The notes below the pieces were generated by a model. It saw nothing but the letters and a program-made list of their open reading frames with translations, ran no database searches and was not told the origin of the DNA. From Alkalimonas amylolytica (lineage in GTDB: Bacteria > Pseudomonadota > Gammaproteobacteria > Enterobacterales > Alteromonadaceae), in the NCBI RefSeq assembly GCF_900107845.1, contig NZ_FNRM01000004.1, positions 73,471 to 137,470 of the forward strand: a stretch of 64,000 bases of DNA. The letters run 5' to 3'. Shown here piece by piece: positions 52,094-60,626 of the stretch. The stretch's first letter is position 1, and every line of letters starts with the position of its first letter. The position numbers and the translations under genes are program-made.

Positions 52094-54853
52094 ATGAAAA
52101 AAACAACAAGGTTACTGTCCGGTTTAGCCCTGTTGGCGGCTCTTAGCGCCTGCAGTAAAAAAGACAGCGAAGCACACTATGTTACTGCCCAAGAGTACCT
52201 GGCGGCCCAGCAGTTCAATGCTGCTGTGATTGAACTTCGCTCGGCTGTGCAGCAATCGCCGGACGATTATCGTTTCCGGTTAGCCCTCGGCAAAGCCTTA
52301 CTTGGTATCGGCGATACCGCAAGCGCAGAGCGAGAACTTGAGCGGGCTATGCGTTACGGTGCCCCGGAAGAAGACATTGCCTTGCCCTTGATGCAAGCTT
52401 ATTATCTGGGCAACAATTACCAGGCCGCGATTTCTGCCTTTGAGAACAGCGAAAGCCTGACGGAGCGCGATCAGGCCTTGGTCGATACCTATCGTGCGTT
52501 ATCCGAGATTGAGTTGGGTGACACCCCCTCTGCCATTGTGCATTTTGAACGGCTGAGCCAATCGGGCTATGCGGATGTTGCTGCCATGGCCCAAGCGCAC
52601 TTGCATTTGAGTGCACGCGAGGCAGAAGCTGCCATCAAGAGTTTGGACGCCGTTGCAGCTGACAGTGAACTCTATGCAGAAACACGCTATTTAAAAGGTA
52701 AGATCTGGCTGGCACAAGATGAGATGCCAGCGGCCATTGAGAACCTGAAAGAGTATGTTGCTCTGGCTCCAAGTAAACTGTTGGCCCGGCTGTTATTGGC
52801 TCAAGCCTATGTTCGCGATGGTCAGTTTGATAGCAGTGAGCCCCATTTAGCTCTGTTGCTTCGCGTATTCCCAGAGCAGCCTATGGCTAATTACTTACAA
52901 AGCCTGGTCAGCTTCCAGCGCGATGATTTTGAAGCAGCCAAAACACACAGTGAGCGTGCCATCCGGCATGGTCTGGTGGGTACGAGGGCTCGTGTCATTG
53001 CAGCCATTTCCTCCACGCGTTTGGGCCTGGAAGAACAGGCATTGCGTCATCTGGAGCCGATTCGTGATCAACTGTACCAAATACCTGATGCCCAGCGCTT
53101 GTTCGCATTATTGCAGCTAAGAGCAGGTGAAACAGAAGATGCCAGCAAGATACTTGCGAGTATGCCGGAGCATGAACAGAACCTGCAATTGATCGCCAGT
53201 ACCGCTTTTGAGCTGGTTCGCAAAGGTTCTCCAGATTCTGCGCAAAGCCTTCTAAGCCAATATCAGAGCCGGGATGATTTGGATGCGGCAGGACTAACCA
53301 CCATAGGTACCGTCAAACTGGGTATCGAAGGACAGCGGGATGCTGGGATCCGCGATCTGGAGCAGGCACTGCAGCTGGACCCTTCCATTACCCAAACCAG
53401 ATTAGTACTGGCAATGACCTACCTGCAACAAGGTGACTTTGATAAAGCTTCAGCGCTGGCTGAGGAGTGGATCAAAGATCCTGAAATGCAGGTCGCTGGC
53501 TACAACCTGCAAGCCTATGCCAATTTTTTGCAACAACGTTTTGATCAAGCGGTGCAACTCAGTGACCAAGCATTGCGAATCAAGCCCTTGAATCCCTTTT
53601 CTTCATTGTTGCAAGCGATGGTCAAGGTGCAACAGCAAGATCTGACGGCAGCGAATCAGCAACTGAAAACCATGCTGGACCAACATCCTCAGTACCTTGC
53701 TGGCTTGGAGCAATACTATGCCGTTGGCAAGGCTCGCCAGGACACTGCAGATGCCACTAAACGCATCGATCAGCTGTTTCGTCAGAATGAGCAGATATAC
53801 CCGGCTCGCTTGCTGCGGGCACGGGTTGCACATGACCAACAGGATTTCCAAAAAGTCATTGATCTGCTAAACGATATCAATCCTCAGCAGCAGCCTATCC
53901 CGGTCAGCCACCACTTGCTGCTGATCGAGTCGCATCAGCAGTTGGGGCGCCATGCACCAGCGGTTCGGCTGGCAGAGCGCTGGTATCGGCAGAGCCCGGC
54001 CAATATTCAGGCCGGTTACACCTATGCCAATGCCCTGGCGCTAAATAATGAGCGTGAAAAAGCGCTGGAGACCATCAATGCTTTGCTTAAGAATAATCCT
54101 GGCCACGAGCGTTTACTGGTAGCACAAATCACCTTATTGGCACAACTGCAGCGGCTTGATCAAGCGGTTGCCGTTATTAGTAATTTGCCAGCCGGTATGG
54201 CTAGTAATCCACAGATGCAGTTTATCAAGGGGCGGCTTGAATTGATGCGCGGGGACAATGCAGGCGCTAAACGAGCCTTTCAGGCAAGTTATCAAGAGCT
54301 GCCAACGCACGAGACTGCCTTGTTTATTGGCGTTAGTCTGGCCGCCCTTGAGTCTGAAGCGAGTGCAAAAACGTTTATTGAGCAGCATATCGCGCAGCAT
54401 GGCTCCAATCAGGGCTTGGATACCTATCATGCCACCCTGCTGTTGAAGACTGATTCAGCTCAGTCCAAACAGATGTATCAAAGCGTGCTGGAAAGAGAGC
54501 CAAATAATGTGATTGCGCTGAACAACTACGCTTGGTTACTGACGGAGAACGATCAGGCAGCACAAGCCAAGCCATACGCCGAGCGAGCTATGGAGTTGGT
54601 ACCTAATCACCCGGATATTATTGATACCTATGGCAAAGTATTGCTACGACTGAATCAACCCAACGAAGCTTTAAAGCAATTTGAGCAGTCGTTGAGTTTA
54701 CGGCCCGATCATGCCGAGGTCATGCTCAATTACGCCGAGGCCCTGGGCAAAACCAATCAGCGAGAAAAAGCGCGTGAAGTGTTGTCACAAGTCCGAAGTG
54801 ACGATCCAACCGTTTTAGAGCGCTTGGCCAGGCTACAAAGCCAACTGCGCTAA
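52094..54853 (+). CDS. prsT: TPR-repeat lipoprotein PrsT, exosortase A system
   Basis: 919 aa. Lipobox LLAALSAC with Cys at about residue 20, then more than 20 tandem TPR units (for example YVTAQEYLAAQQFNAAVIEL, KALLGIGDTASAERELERAM, AKPYAERAMELVPNHPDIID, QFEQSLSLRPDHAEVMLNYA). Length and lipobox match the PEP-CTERM TPR lipoprotein family. Outer-membrane-anchored scaffold, expected to help EPS secretion or protein sorting. A strong AAGGAGAGG lies 5-6 nt before the ATG. Co-directional with wecC; ends before a bidirectional terminator. Confidence 0.95.
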   Translation: MKKTTRLLSGLALLAALSACSKKDSEAHYVTAQEYLAAQQFNAAVIELRSAVQQSPDDYRFRLALGKALLGIGDTASAERELERAMRYGAPEEDIALPLMQAYYLGNNYQAAISAFENSESLTERDQALVDTYRALSEIELGDTPSAIVHFERLSQSGYADVAAMAQAHLHLSAREAEAAIKSLDAVAADSELYAETRYLKGKIWLAQDEMPAAIENLKEYVALAPSKLLARLLLAQAYVRDGQFDSSEPHLALLLRVFPEQPMANYLQSLVSFQRDDFEAAKTHSERAIRHGLVGTRARVIAAISSTRLGLEEQALRHLEPIRDQLYQIPDAQRLFALLQLRAGETEDASKILASMPEHEQNLQLIASTAFELVRKGSPDSAQSLLSQYQSRDDLDAAGLTTIGTVKLGIEGQRDAGIRDLEQALQLDPSITQTRLVLAMTYLQQGDFDKASALAEEWIKDPEMQVAGYNLQAYANFLQQRFDQAVQLSDQALRIKPLNPFSSLLQAMVKVQQQDLTAANQQLKTMLDQHPQYLAGLEQYYAVGKARQDTADATKRIDQLFRQNEQIYPARLLRARVAHDQQDFQKVIDLLNDINPQQQPIPVSHHLLLIESHQQLGRHAPAVRLAERWYRQSPANIQAGYTYANALALNNEREKALETINALLKNNPGHERLLVAQITLLAQLQRLDQAVAVISNLPAGMASNPQMQFIKGRLELMRGDNAGAKRAFQASYQELPTHETALFIGVSLAALESEASAKTFIEQHIAQHGSNQGLDTYHATLLLKTDSAQSKQMYQSVLEREPNNVIALNNYAWLLTENDQAAQAKPYAERAMELVPNHPDIIDTYGKVLLRLNQPNEALKQFEQSLSLRPDHAEVMLNYAEALGKTNQREKAREVLSQVRSDDPTVLERLARLQSQLR

Positions 54854-54885
54854 AGCAGATATACAGCGCATCTTGGATGCAACAA

Positions 54886-54911
54886 AAAAGGGCTTTCATC
54901 ACAGCCCTTTT
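54886..54911. terminator. bidirectional intrinsic terminator
   Basis: AAAAGGGCT (54886-54894) and AGCCCTTTT (54903-54911) form a perfect 9-bp stem with an 8-nt loop and A/T runs on both sides. It lies between prsT (rightward) and the N-acyltransferase-like gene (leftward). Confidence 0.88.
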
Positions 54912-54945
54912 CTATGCGCGGCAACCCGGTTTCTAAGACTAAGAG

Positions 54946-55707
54946 TCAGGCGATATCAAGTGCTAACAGAGTCTCCTGAGTTAGCTCGTCTGTAACTAAT
55001 TGACACACCGAATCAAAAAATGGTCGGAACAGCGGTTTAATATCACTCACCAGACTATCTTTGTACAGAATAAAGGGCTGGCGCACGCCGTGATAATCTA
55101 TCAGCTGCCCTGCGGGTTGAAAGTGAATGCCAGGCCGATTCAGATGCTTCATCAATCTTGGTTCCATGATAGCAATCATGGCGTGAATAGTCTGACTCTG
55201 TTGATAGTAGGCTGCCAGGGCAAAATACAAACAGATTGCAATGTGTGAAAAGCTCTGCAGCTCGTCCGAAGTAAACTGGTACGCCTGGTGGTCAAGATAC
55301 ACCTGGTGATCCAGTGTTATACGGCGCCGGAATTCAGCCCTAATCGCAACACGGGATACTTCTGCATAGTCACCACGTCTAAGCCCCAGGTTGGTAATGA
55401 TGCTGCTATCGAGTGCTGGCTGGCAAAAGTGTTCTGAAGGCAGAGATTGCTTATGCCCAAACTCATCAAAAGGTAAAACGCAACGGGCTGTACCCGCTGC
55501 CAGCCCAGTGCGCCGGTGACGGATCAGAAAGTGGAGTGAATGCCCATCAAAGCGGTCGCGCTCCAGGGGCTGCTTAAACTGACTTTTATCTTCAAAGCCA
55601 AGTTCATCGCAATACACTTGATAGCGGATGTGATACACATCACGCTTTTGAGCTGGTGTTCTTGCTAACACCAACTCAAAATAATCAAAAAAATTATTAA
55701 TAACCAT
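54946..55707 (-). CDS. exosortase-associated N-acyl amino acid synthase-like protein 1
   Basis: 253 aa from ATG 55707. GNAT-related fold with autoinducer-synthase-like features: KRDVYHIRYQVYCDELGFED, HSLHFLIRHRRTGLAAGTARCV, YAEVSRVAIRAEFRRR, SHIAICLYFALAAYYQQS and MIAIMEPRLMKHL. These match the PEP-CTERM/exosortase-associated acyltransferase family, some members of which make long-chain N-acyl amino acids. Acyl-ACP or acyl-CoA is the expected donor. A GTG at 55836 would add 43 residues; M44 fits family length better. Second copy at 57986. It lies past the terminator of the PEP-CTERM gene and so needs its own promoter. Confidence 0.82.
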   Translation of the reverse strand: MVINNFFDYFELVLARTPAQKRDVYHIRYQVYCDELGFEDKSQFKQPLERDRFDGHSLHFLIRHRRTGLAAGTARCVLPFDEFGHKQSLPSEHFCQPALDSSIITNLGLRRGDYAEVSRVAIRAEFRRRITLDHQVYLDHQAYQFTSDELQSFSHIAICLYFALAAYYQQSQTIHAMIAIMEPRLMKHLNRPGIHFQPAGQLIDYHGVRQPFILYKDSLVSDIKPLFRPFFDSVCQLVTDELTQETLLALDIA

Positions 55708-56017
55708 TCCCTCAATGAATAAACCGCTTGCAGCTCTAGTTTGAAAATTTGTTGCTGCAGCTATGTCGCCCTTACACGCTGGTAAGTTCAATCGAACACA
55801 TGCGTAATCATCCGTGAGGTTGGTGCACTCTGACACCCTTCCCTAAAACTTCGTACCACTATATCCCAAGCTTGGTAAAAGAAGAATCACTGATTTAGGA
55901 AAAACCATCGCTTTTTAGATTAGTCTGAATGAGATGAACAAAGACTGAACCTAAATTCAAATCATAAAAAAGCCAGTCGACGACTGGCTTTTTTTAAATC
56001 GCTTGAACTTGTGTTGA
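55708..56017. other. upstream region of acyltransferase-like gene 1
   Basis: 310 nt between the PEP-CTERM stop and the chosen acyltransferase start. It contains the terminator at 55965-55995 and an in-frame extension of the acyltransferase frame (to a GTG at 55836). No sigma-54 element with correct GG/GC spacing, and no clear sigma-70 pair, was found. Confidence 0.5.
55965..55995 (-). terminator. intrinsic terminator after the PEP-CTERM gene
   Basis: The stem AGCCAGTCG (55971-55979)/CGACTGGCT (55981-55989) with a single-base loop in sequence is extended by A/T pairs; on the minus strand it is followed by TTTTTT. Lies about 23 nt after the PEP-CTERM gene stop. Confidence 0.88.
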
Positions 56018-56923
56018 TTAGGCTGCTTTGTTGCTGCGACGGCGACGAGCGACGAAGCCCATGCCAAGCAAGCCAGCACCTAAGATTGCGATTGACGTTG
56101 GCTCAGGTACTGAAAATACACCGCTGATATTCAGGTCTGTGGTACGAACCAGTTCAAGACAGGCTGCATCCACACAAACTGGGATGTAGTTAGGGTCAAC
56201 GTTGAAATCAGCCCGGAAATTGATAGTGGTTCCGTTACCTTGAGTGTACAAATCAAAGAAGGAATAACCTGAGTTCACATCCATGAAGAAATTCTCAACA
56301 AAGGCGTTGCCACCGGCATACCAGCTGAAATCAACAGCAGCATTAAACACTACGTTTGGATTAAAAGCTGACGCACTTGCTGATAACAAATTCAGGCCTA
56401 ACACCTGAGTACTGGTATTGGTATTCAGATCTTCGTAGAAGAAGCTAAACACGCCAGAGGTGAAGTTAGGAGCAATACCATCAAAGGCTCCGAAAACTTC
56501 CTGACCATTGAAAGTACCACCGACTAAGTTACCATCCGCACAAGCACCAACCGGTGCTGGAGGGCAGAAACCTGGAGGCAGGATACCATCGATAAACTCA
56601 GCAGTACCTGACACTTGATAAGAGAAGCTAAGCTTCCAATCACTGCCATAACCGGCTGTTGCAGAAGCGCCCAGCAGAGGGAAAAGCTGGCCAATGTCGC
56701 CAGAGCCAACATCACTGAAGCCCAATATCTGGCCAATCAAATCATTGGCATGGGTTACAGCACCAGCACCCAAACCATGAGTGTAGGTAGAAGTCACAGG
56801 CAAATTAGTGGCACCTAAACCATTAAACTGGGCTGTAGTACCATATCCACTGTTGATTTGGATGGGTGACGCAATTGCTGCAGAACCGAACAGGGCCAGA
56901 GCAACGAATCCTAAATTTTTCAT
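56018..56923 (-). CDS. PEP-CTERM surface protein (exosortase A substrate)
   Basis: 301 aa. N-terminal signal peptide MKNLGFVALALFGSAAIA; mature region rich in Gly, Ala, Ser, Asn, Phe and acidic residues with two Cys-containing segments (PGFCPPAPVGACADG and PVCVDAACLEL). The C-terminus is a textbook sorting signal: VPEPTSIAILGAG, a short hydrophobic helix, then VARRRRSNKAA. ATG 56923 has AAGGA 6-9 nt upstream. A sigma-54 element lies 46-62 nt upstream. XrtA should cleave at Pro-Glu-Pro. The features recall flocculation-associated PEP-CTERM proteins of Zoogloea, but the family assignment is uncertain. Confidence 0.93.
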   Translation of the reverse strand: MKNLGFVALALFGSAAIASPIQINSGYGTTAQFNGLGATNLPVTSTYTHGLGAGAVTHANDLIGQILGFSDVGSGDIGQLFPLLGASATAGYGSDWKLSFSYQVSGTAEFIDGILPPGFCPPAPVGACADGNLVGGTFNGQEVFGAFDGIAPNFTSGVFSFFYEDLNTNTSTQVLGLNLLSASASAFNPNVVFNAAVDFSWYAGGNAFVENFFMDVNSGYSFFDLYTQGNGTTINFRADFNVDPNYIPVCVDAACLELVRTTDLNISGVFSVPEPTSIAILGAGLLGMGFVARRRRSNKAA

Positions 56924-56968
56924 AGCTATTTCCTTAAGCGAACATGAAAGTCTGTTGCCTAAAGTAAA

Positions 56969-56985
56969 TGCACATCTCATGCCAA
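56969..56985 (-). promoter_or_regulatory. sigma-54 promoter of the PEP-CTERM gene
   Basis: On the minus strand TTGGCATGAGATGTGCA matches the -24/-12 consensus TTGGCACG-N4-TTGCA with the invariant GG and GC at correct spacing; mismatches are T for C in the -24 box and G for T in the -12 box. The predicted start site is about 12 nt downstream, giving a leader of about 35 nt before the ATG at 56923. It fits control by PrsR, the sigma-54 activator encoded 5.7 kb away. Confidence 0.72.
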
Positions 56986-57066
56986 CTCTAAAGTATTTTT
57001 TTAAATCTTTAAAAACAGCATCTTATAGTGGTAGGCATTGACAACAAAAGCATGAGTGTAAAAAAA

Positions 57067-57936
57067 TCAGACAGCTTCAGCACCAGCTCGAGTGACCGTT
57101 CGCTTGGCAATAGCAAACATCAATCGTGGCAACAAACCTTTATTGCCAAAGGGCCGCCAGGTTCTTTTTAATTTATTGCGGTAGGCATCAAAGTGCAGGC
57201 CATATGGGGCCGCAACAATATCACCACGTTGCAGCAGAATTTTGAGTGCATAGGTAGCCGCCATGCCTGCGCACAGTTGCACCCCCATAATGGTGGAAGG
57301 ACCTTTACGGGCTTTAAAATCAACCCGGCTTTTATCGACCAGATAGGGCAGTTGCAGCATGGAGGGTGACAGCCCAATCAGAAATTGGATGTATTGATCC
57401 AATTCAGAGCGCCCTTCAAAACAAAAGTACTGCTCGAAGGTCATCTGTCCAGGCATAAAGCACAACAAAGCACTGCCCATGCCCAAAGGAGCTGCAGTAA
57501 CAATAGGAATCCCTTTGGCGGTACAAGCAGCAAACACCAGCTTGCGAGCTTCCAGTGCAAAAAAGTCCAGACTATCAACGTACAAATCCACACCATCAAG
57601 AAACGCATCCACATTGCTGGCATCAATGCCCTGTGGGTAGCTGTCGATAACCAGCTCTGGATTTATATCACGCGCCAGACGCTCCATCACCTCAACCTTG
57701 TCCTGGTCGATGGTAGATAACATCGCACCCGCCTGGCGATTGAAGTTGTGAATTTCAAATTGATCAAAGTCTGAAATACTGAAGTGGCTGATACCAAGCC
57801 GGGTTAACGTCAATAAATGAGCACTGCCAACCCCCCCCGCACCGGCAATAGCAACTTTACACTGCCGGAGCCTGCTTTGTTCCTGTTCAGTAACCCAGCC
57901 TATATTGCGGGAAAATGCCTGGTGATAATCAAACAT
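57067..57936 (-). CDS. ThiF/MoeB/E1-like adenylyltransferase
   Basis: 289 aa. VAIAGAGGVGSAHLLTLTRLG is the ATP-binding Rossmann loop; ISDFDQFEIHNFNRQAGA carries the acidic residue and Arg typical of E1-like enzymes; VDLYVDSLDFFALEARKLVF corresponds to the Mg-binding Asp region. No CxxC zinc motifs, rhodanese domain or obvious catalytic Cys of E1. The C-terminus is basic. It should activate a carboxylate as an acyl-adenylate. 49 nt downstream of acyltransferase-like gene 2, likely same mRNA; 143 nt before the PEP-CTERM gene. No ubiquitin-like partner was found, so the target may be a small molecule or the product of the acyltransferases. Confidence 0.83.
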   Translation of the reverse strand: MFDYHQAFSRNIGWVTEQEQSRLRQCKVAIAGAGGVGSAHLLTLTRLGISHFSISDFDQFEIHNFNRQAGAMLSTIDQDKVEVMERLARDINPELVIDSYPQGIDASNVDAFLDGVDLYVDSLDFFALEARKLVFAACTAKGIPIVTAAPLGMGSALLCFMPGQMTFEQYFCFEGRSELDQYIQFLIGLSPSMLQLPYLVDKSRVDFKARKGPSTIMGVQLCAGMAATYALKILLQRGDIVAAPYGLHFDAYRNKLKRTWRPFGNKGLLPRLMFAIAKRTVTRAGAEAV

Positions 57937-57985
57937 GAATGCCTCATCGAATCAGCTGAAAGCCCTGCGAAACCTTAGTGTCCGG

Positions 57986-58861
57986 TTAGGAAGGAGAAGA
58001 GAGAGGGCTCAGCGAAAACTCCTGCTCTCTGGCGTTCTCTGCAGCCGGCTTTAGACCACCGGATTGAATCAGATCACGCTCGACGGACTCCAGCAACCGC
58101 AGATAACCTGGGCTTAAATTGCTGCGCAAGTCACGTGCATCAATGTAAAAAGGAGCTCGTTTGCCATGGAACTCAATCAGCTTGCCAATTTGCTGAAACT
58201 GAATACCCACAAAGGTTAAACTCCGAGCCAGTCGGGGTTCCATCATCACAAAGCCATGATAGCGCTTGGTCTGCATCGCCATGGCGGTCGCCGCCAGGTA
58301 CAAACAGATAGCAATGTAAGGAAAGCAGCGGAGTTCGGTTTCAGAAAAAACCTGCTCATTAATCGCACCTGTGGCTGCCCCTTTGAATTTATCAATCGCC
58401 CGCTTTCGAAAGTTTTCCGGCACAGCCAACCTGGATATCTCACAAATGGACTCACGTGGGAAATTCATCGGCGACAGCTCAGGGTGCTCAATAGCATGCC
58501 CACAAAACTGCTCTATAGGCAATAATTCATCCGCGGCATGGGAACCGATAAGCCGCACAGTTCCTGCCAGCGCTTTAGAACCAAGGTGACGCACAAAGCA
58601 GTGAATTGCACGCGCATCAAACTCATCACACTCTTCGTAACTTTCTTTAATATCTTCAAAATGCAATTCTTCGCAATAGACTTGATGCCGCAAATGATAG
58701 ACTTCATGCTTTAAATCATCGGTGGTGGCTATTTGCGGCCGCAAATACTGGGAGAAGTGACGTGAAATCACTTTGGCATCATTGCTGGCCAAGGAGGTCA
58801 TTGCCTTTTTTACCACCCCACCAATGATGGGCTTTTCAGCAAGGGTTCTAAGTTTTTTCAT
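57986..58861 (-). CDS. exosortase-associated N-acyl amino acid synthase-like protein 2
   Basis: 291 aa. Motifs parallel copy 1: LKHEVYHLRHQVYCEELHFED, HCFVRHLGSKALAGTVRLIG, CEISRLAVPENFRKR, CFPYIAICLYLAATAMAMQ, GFVMMEPRLARSLTFVGIQF. The N-terminal 40 residues (MKKLRTLAEKPIIGGVVKK) and the C-terminal tail are specific to this copy. The substrate pocket may differ, as copy 1 has an extra Tyr/His stretch where this one has KFKGAATGA. It lies between a patatin-like gene (55 nt upstream) and the E1-like gene. Confidence 0.85.
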   Translation of the reverse strand: MKKLRTLAEKPIIGGVVKKAMTSLASNDAKVISRHFSQYLRPQIATTDDLKHEVYHLRHQVYCEELHFEDIKESYEECDEFDARAIHCFVRHLGSKALAGTVRLIGSHAADELLPIEQFCGHAIEHPELSPMNFPRESICEISRLAVPENFRKRAIDKFKGAATGAINEQVFSETELRCFPYIAICLYLAATAMAMQTKRYHGFVMMEPRLARSLTFVGIQFQQIGKLIEFHGKRAPFYIDARDLRSNLSPGYLRLLESVERDLIQSGGLKPAAENAREQEFSLSPLSSPS

Positions 58862-58916
58862 CGTCCGTCATTGCTGCTTAGCATTAAGTTCTGGTTCATC
58901 TTAGTATGGCTTTAGT

Positions 58917-59759
58917 TTATTGCCTAAGCCAGTTTAATTTTAGCGGAATCACATCGATGGTCGTCTGATAACCAAGCCTGAGCAAATGCAGCTTGGTTTC
59001 GAGGGATAAACTAAAATCCACCGATGAAACATCCCCGGTATTAATCAGTACCGTGTTATGCCAGTACTCAGCATGCACGTACTCTCGCGATACTGCATTC
59101 ATAAAAGTTTGAATCAACATGTTAATGTATGAAATCAGCGGGAAAAAGCGATTTTTTAGCACCGGCTTTTCTTCGGCATCGCTTTTCAAACGAAAACAAA
59201 CCGCTGGCACATGGCGGCCAGACCAGTCTTTATGCAGCGCATCTTCGGATAAAATCACACCATCGGCCATGACATGATTTTGAAAATCTTTGAAAGAGAA
59301 CAACAGTGGAATGGACATGGAATAGCGAATGGACTGTGATACTTTCAGCCTGGGCGTCAATGCTTTATTAAACACGACAGGGCCGCCGCCATTGATATCC
59401 GTTGCCAGCACGTGCAAATCCAGCTCTAAATCAGCGAAAGTGCGCCCGCCGAGCTTTTCATCCAGCCATTCTTCAAAACGATTACCATCCGATAAACCGC
59501 CCGTGCGAAGCAAAGACCAAAATGAAATCTCTCTAAATTGCTTAAAATCGGTATCCATCGCCAGTACTTTGATGTCATCCAGCTTCCAGCCAGCTGCATA
59601 CAAGGCCGCTACGATGCTCCCCCCTGAAACACCGACCAAATGATTAAAGTGCAATCGCATTTCTTTTAAAGCCATCAGAATACCAATGTAACAACACAAG
59701 CGGGTACCCCCTCCAGAAAAAATAGGCACAATTTCACGCTCTAACGGCTTTACCAGCAT
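58917..59759 (-). CDS. patatin-like phospholipase
   Basis: 280 aa. PIFSGGGTRLCCYIGILMAL is the oxyanion glycine loop, VGVSGGSIVAALYAAG is the GxSxG nucleophile with the catalytic Ser, and VMADGVILSED supplies the catalytic Asp (DG). No signal peptide or TM, so it should act on the cytoplasmic face of the membrane. ATG 59759 has AAGGA 6 nt upstream; the in-frame start at 59786 does not. First gene of the leftward patatin, acyltransferase 2, E1-like unit. Likely releases or moves fatty acyl groups from membrane lipids, which would suit an N-acyltransferase pathway (inference). Confidence 0.87.
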   Translation of the reverse strand: MLVKPLEREIVPIFSGGGTRLCCYIGILMALKEMRLHFNHLVGVSGGSIVAALYAAGWKLDDIKVLAMDTDFKQFREISFWSLLRTGGLSDGNRFEEWLDEKLGGRTFADLELDLHVLATDINGGGPVVFNKALTPRLKVSQSIRYSMSIPLLFSFKDFQNHVMADGVILSEDALHKDWSGRHVPAVCFRLKSDAEEKPVLKNRFFPLISYINMLIQTFMNAVSREYVHAEYWHNTVLINTGDVSSVDFSLSLETKLHLLRLGYQTTIDVIPLKLNWLRQ

Positions 59760-59788
59760 GGCACTATCCTTGAGATGGTCGATCATTT

Positions 59789-59816
59789 TTGCAAAAGCGA
59801 CACAATACGATACACT
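59789..59816 (+). promoter_or_regulatory. possible sigma-70 promoter for the protease-prsK-prsR operon
   Basis: TTGCAA (59789-59794) and TACACT (59811-59816) are spaced by 16 nt, 55 nt before the protease start. It overlaps the region that must also drive the divergent patatin gene. Both boxes are imperfect. Confidence 0.3.
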
Positions 59817-59871
59817 CAGATGTGATGAGCTGCACAGGTTCAGATCAGAGTTTAGACCAAGGATGATAAAA

Positions 59872-60612
59872 ATGCGTTTGCTACTCGGTTGGATTTTTTT
59901 GTTTTGCTGGTCAGTTCAGGCTTCGACTCTGGTCGAGCTGATTCCCCAAATTAAACCTTCGGTGGTTGGCATTGCTATCCACAACCCATCCGCCTCACCC
60001 AGAATTAACTTTGTTGGTACTGGCTTTGTAGTCGGCGATGGCAAGCAGGTGGTGACCAATTACCATGTGATCGGCAGAATTCTAGATGAATCCCGACGCG
60101 AGGAGTATGTGGTGATTTCTGGCTCAGCCCGCGACATCACTATGCATCGCATTGTGAAGCGGCGCAATGCACCAGAATACGACTTGGCCATTGTTGATAT
60201 CGAACAAGCATTGCCTGCTTTAAAACTAGCCAAGGATGAACTACAACCTGAAGGTAGTCGAATTGCCTTTACCGGTTTCCCGATCTCGAATGTGCTGGGT
60301 CTATACCCGGCAACACACCAAGGCATTATCTCTGCGGTGACACCCATCGCGATCCCGGCAGACAACTCCCGTGACCTGCATATTCAGGCGCTGCGCCGAT
60401 TGCGTGAACCTTACTTAATCTATCAGCTGGATGCTACCGCTTATCCCGGCAACAGTGGAAGCCCACTGCTCCATCAAGACACCGGAGAAGTGATTGGTGT
60501 CATCAATATGGTGCATGTAAAGACAACCCGCGAAGCGGTTTTAAGTGATCCAAGCGGCGTCAGTTACGCCATTCCGGTACGTTACGTCCGGCAGCTGCTG
60601 CAACAGCCTTAA
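59872..60612 (+). CDS. periplasmic trypsin-like serine protease
   Basis: 246 aa. Signal peptide MRLLLGWIFLFCWSVQA. Catalytic triad visible: His65 in NYHVIG, Asp104 in YDLAIVD and Ser195 in GNSGSPLL. No PDZ domain, so it is a minimal trypsin_2/DegP-like protease. ATG 59872 has AAGGA 8 nt upstream; longer in-frame starts at 59758 and 59863 lack a good site. It begins an operon with prsK (14 nt later) and prsR. It may act on PEP-CTERM proteins or on the PrsK signal pathway; neither is demonstrated. Confidence 0.88.
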   Translation: MRLLLGWIFLFCWSVQASTLVELIPQIKPSVVGIAIHNPSASPRINFVGTGFVVGDGKQVVTNYHVIGRILDESRREEYVVISGSARDITMHRIVKRRNAPEYDLAIVDIEQALPALKLAKDELQPEGSRIAFTGFPISNVLGLYPATHQGIISAVTPIAIPADNSRDLHIQALRRLREPYLIYQLDATAYPGNSGSPLLHQDTGEVIGVINMVHVKTTREAVLSDPSGVSYAIPVRYVRQLLQQP

Positions 60613-60626
60613 AACGCGGGGGCTTT

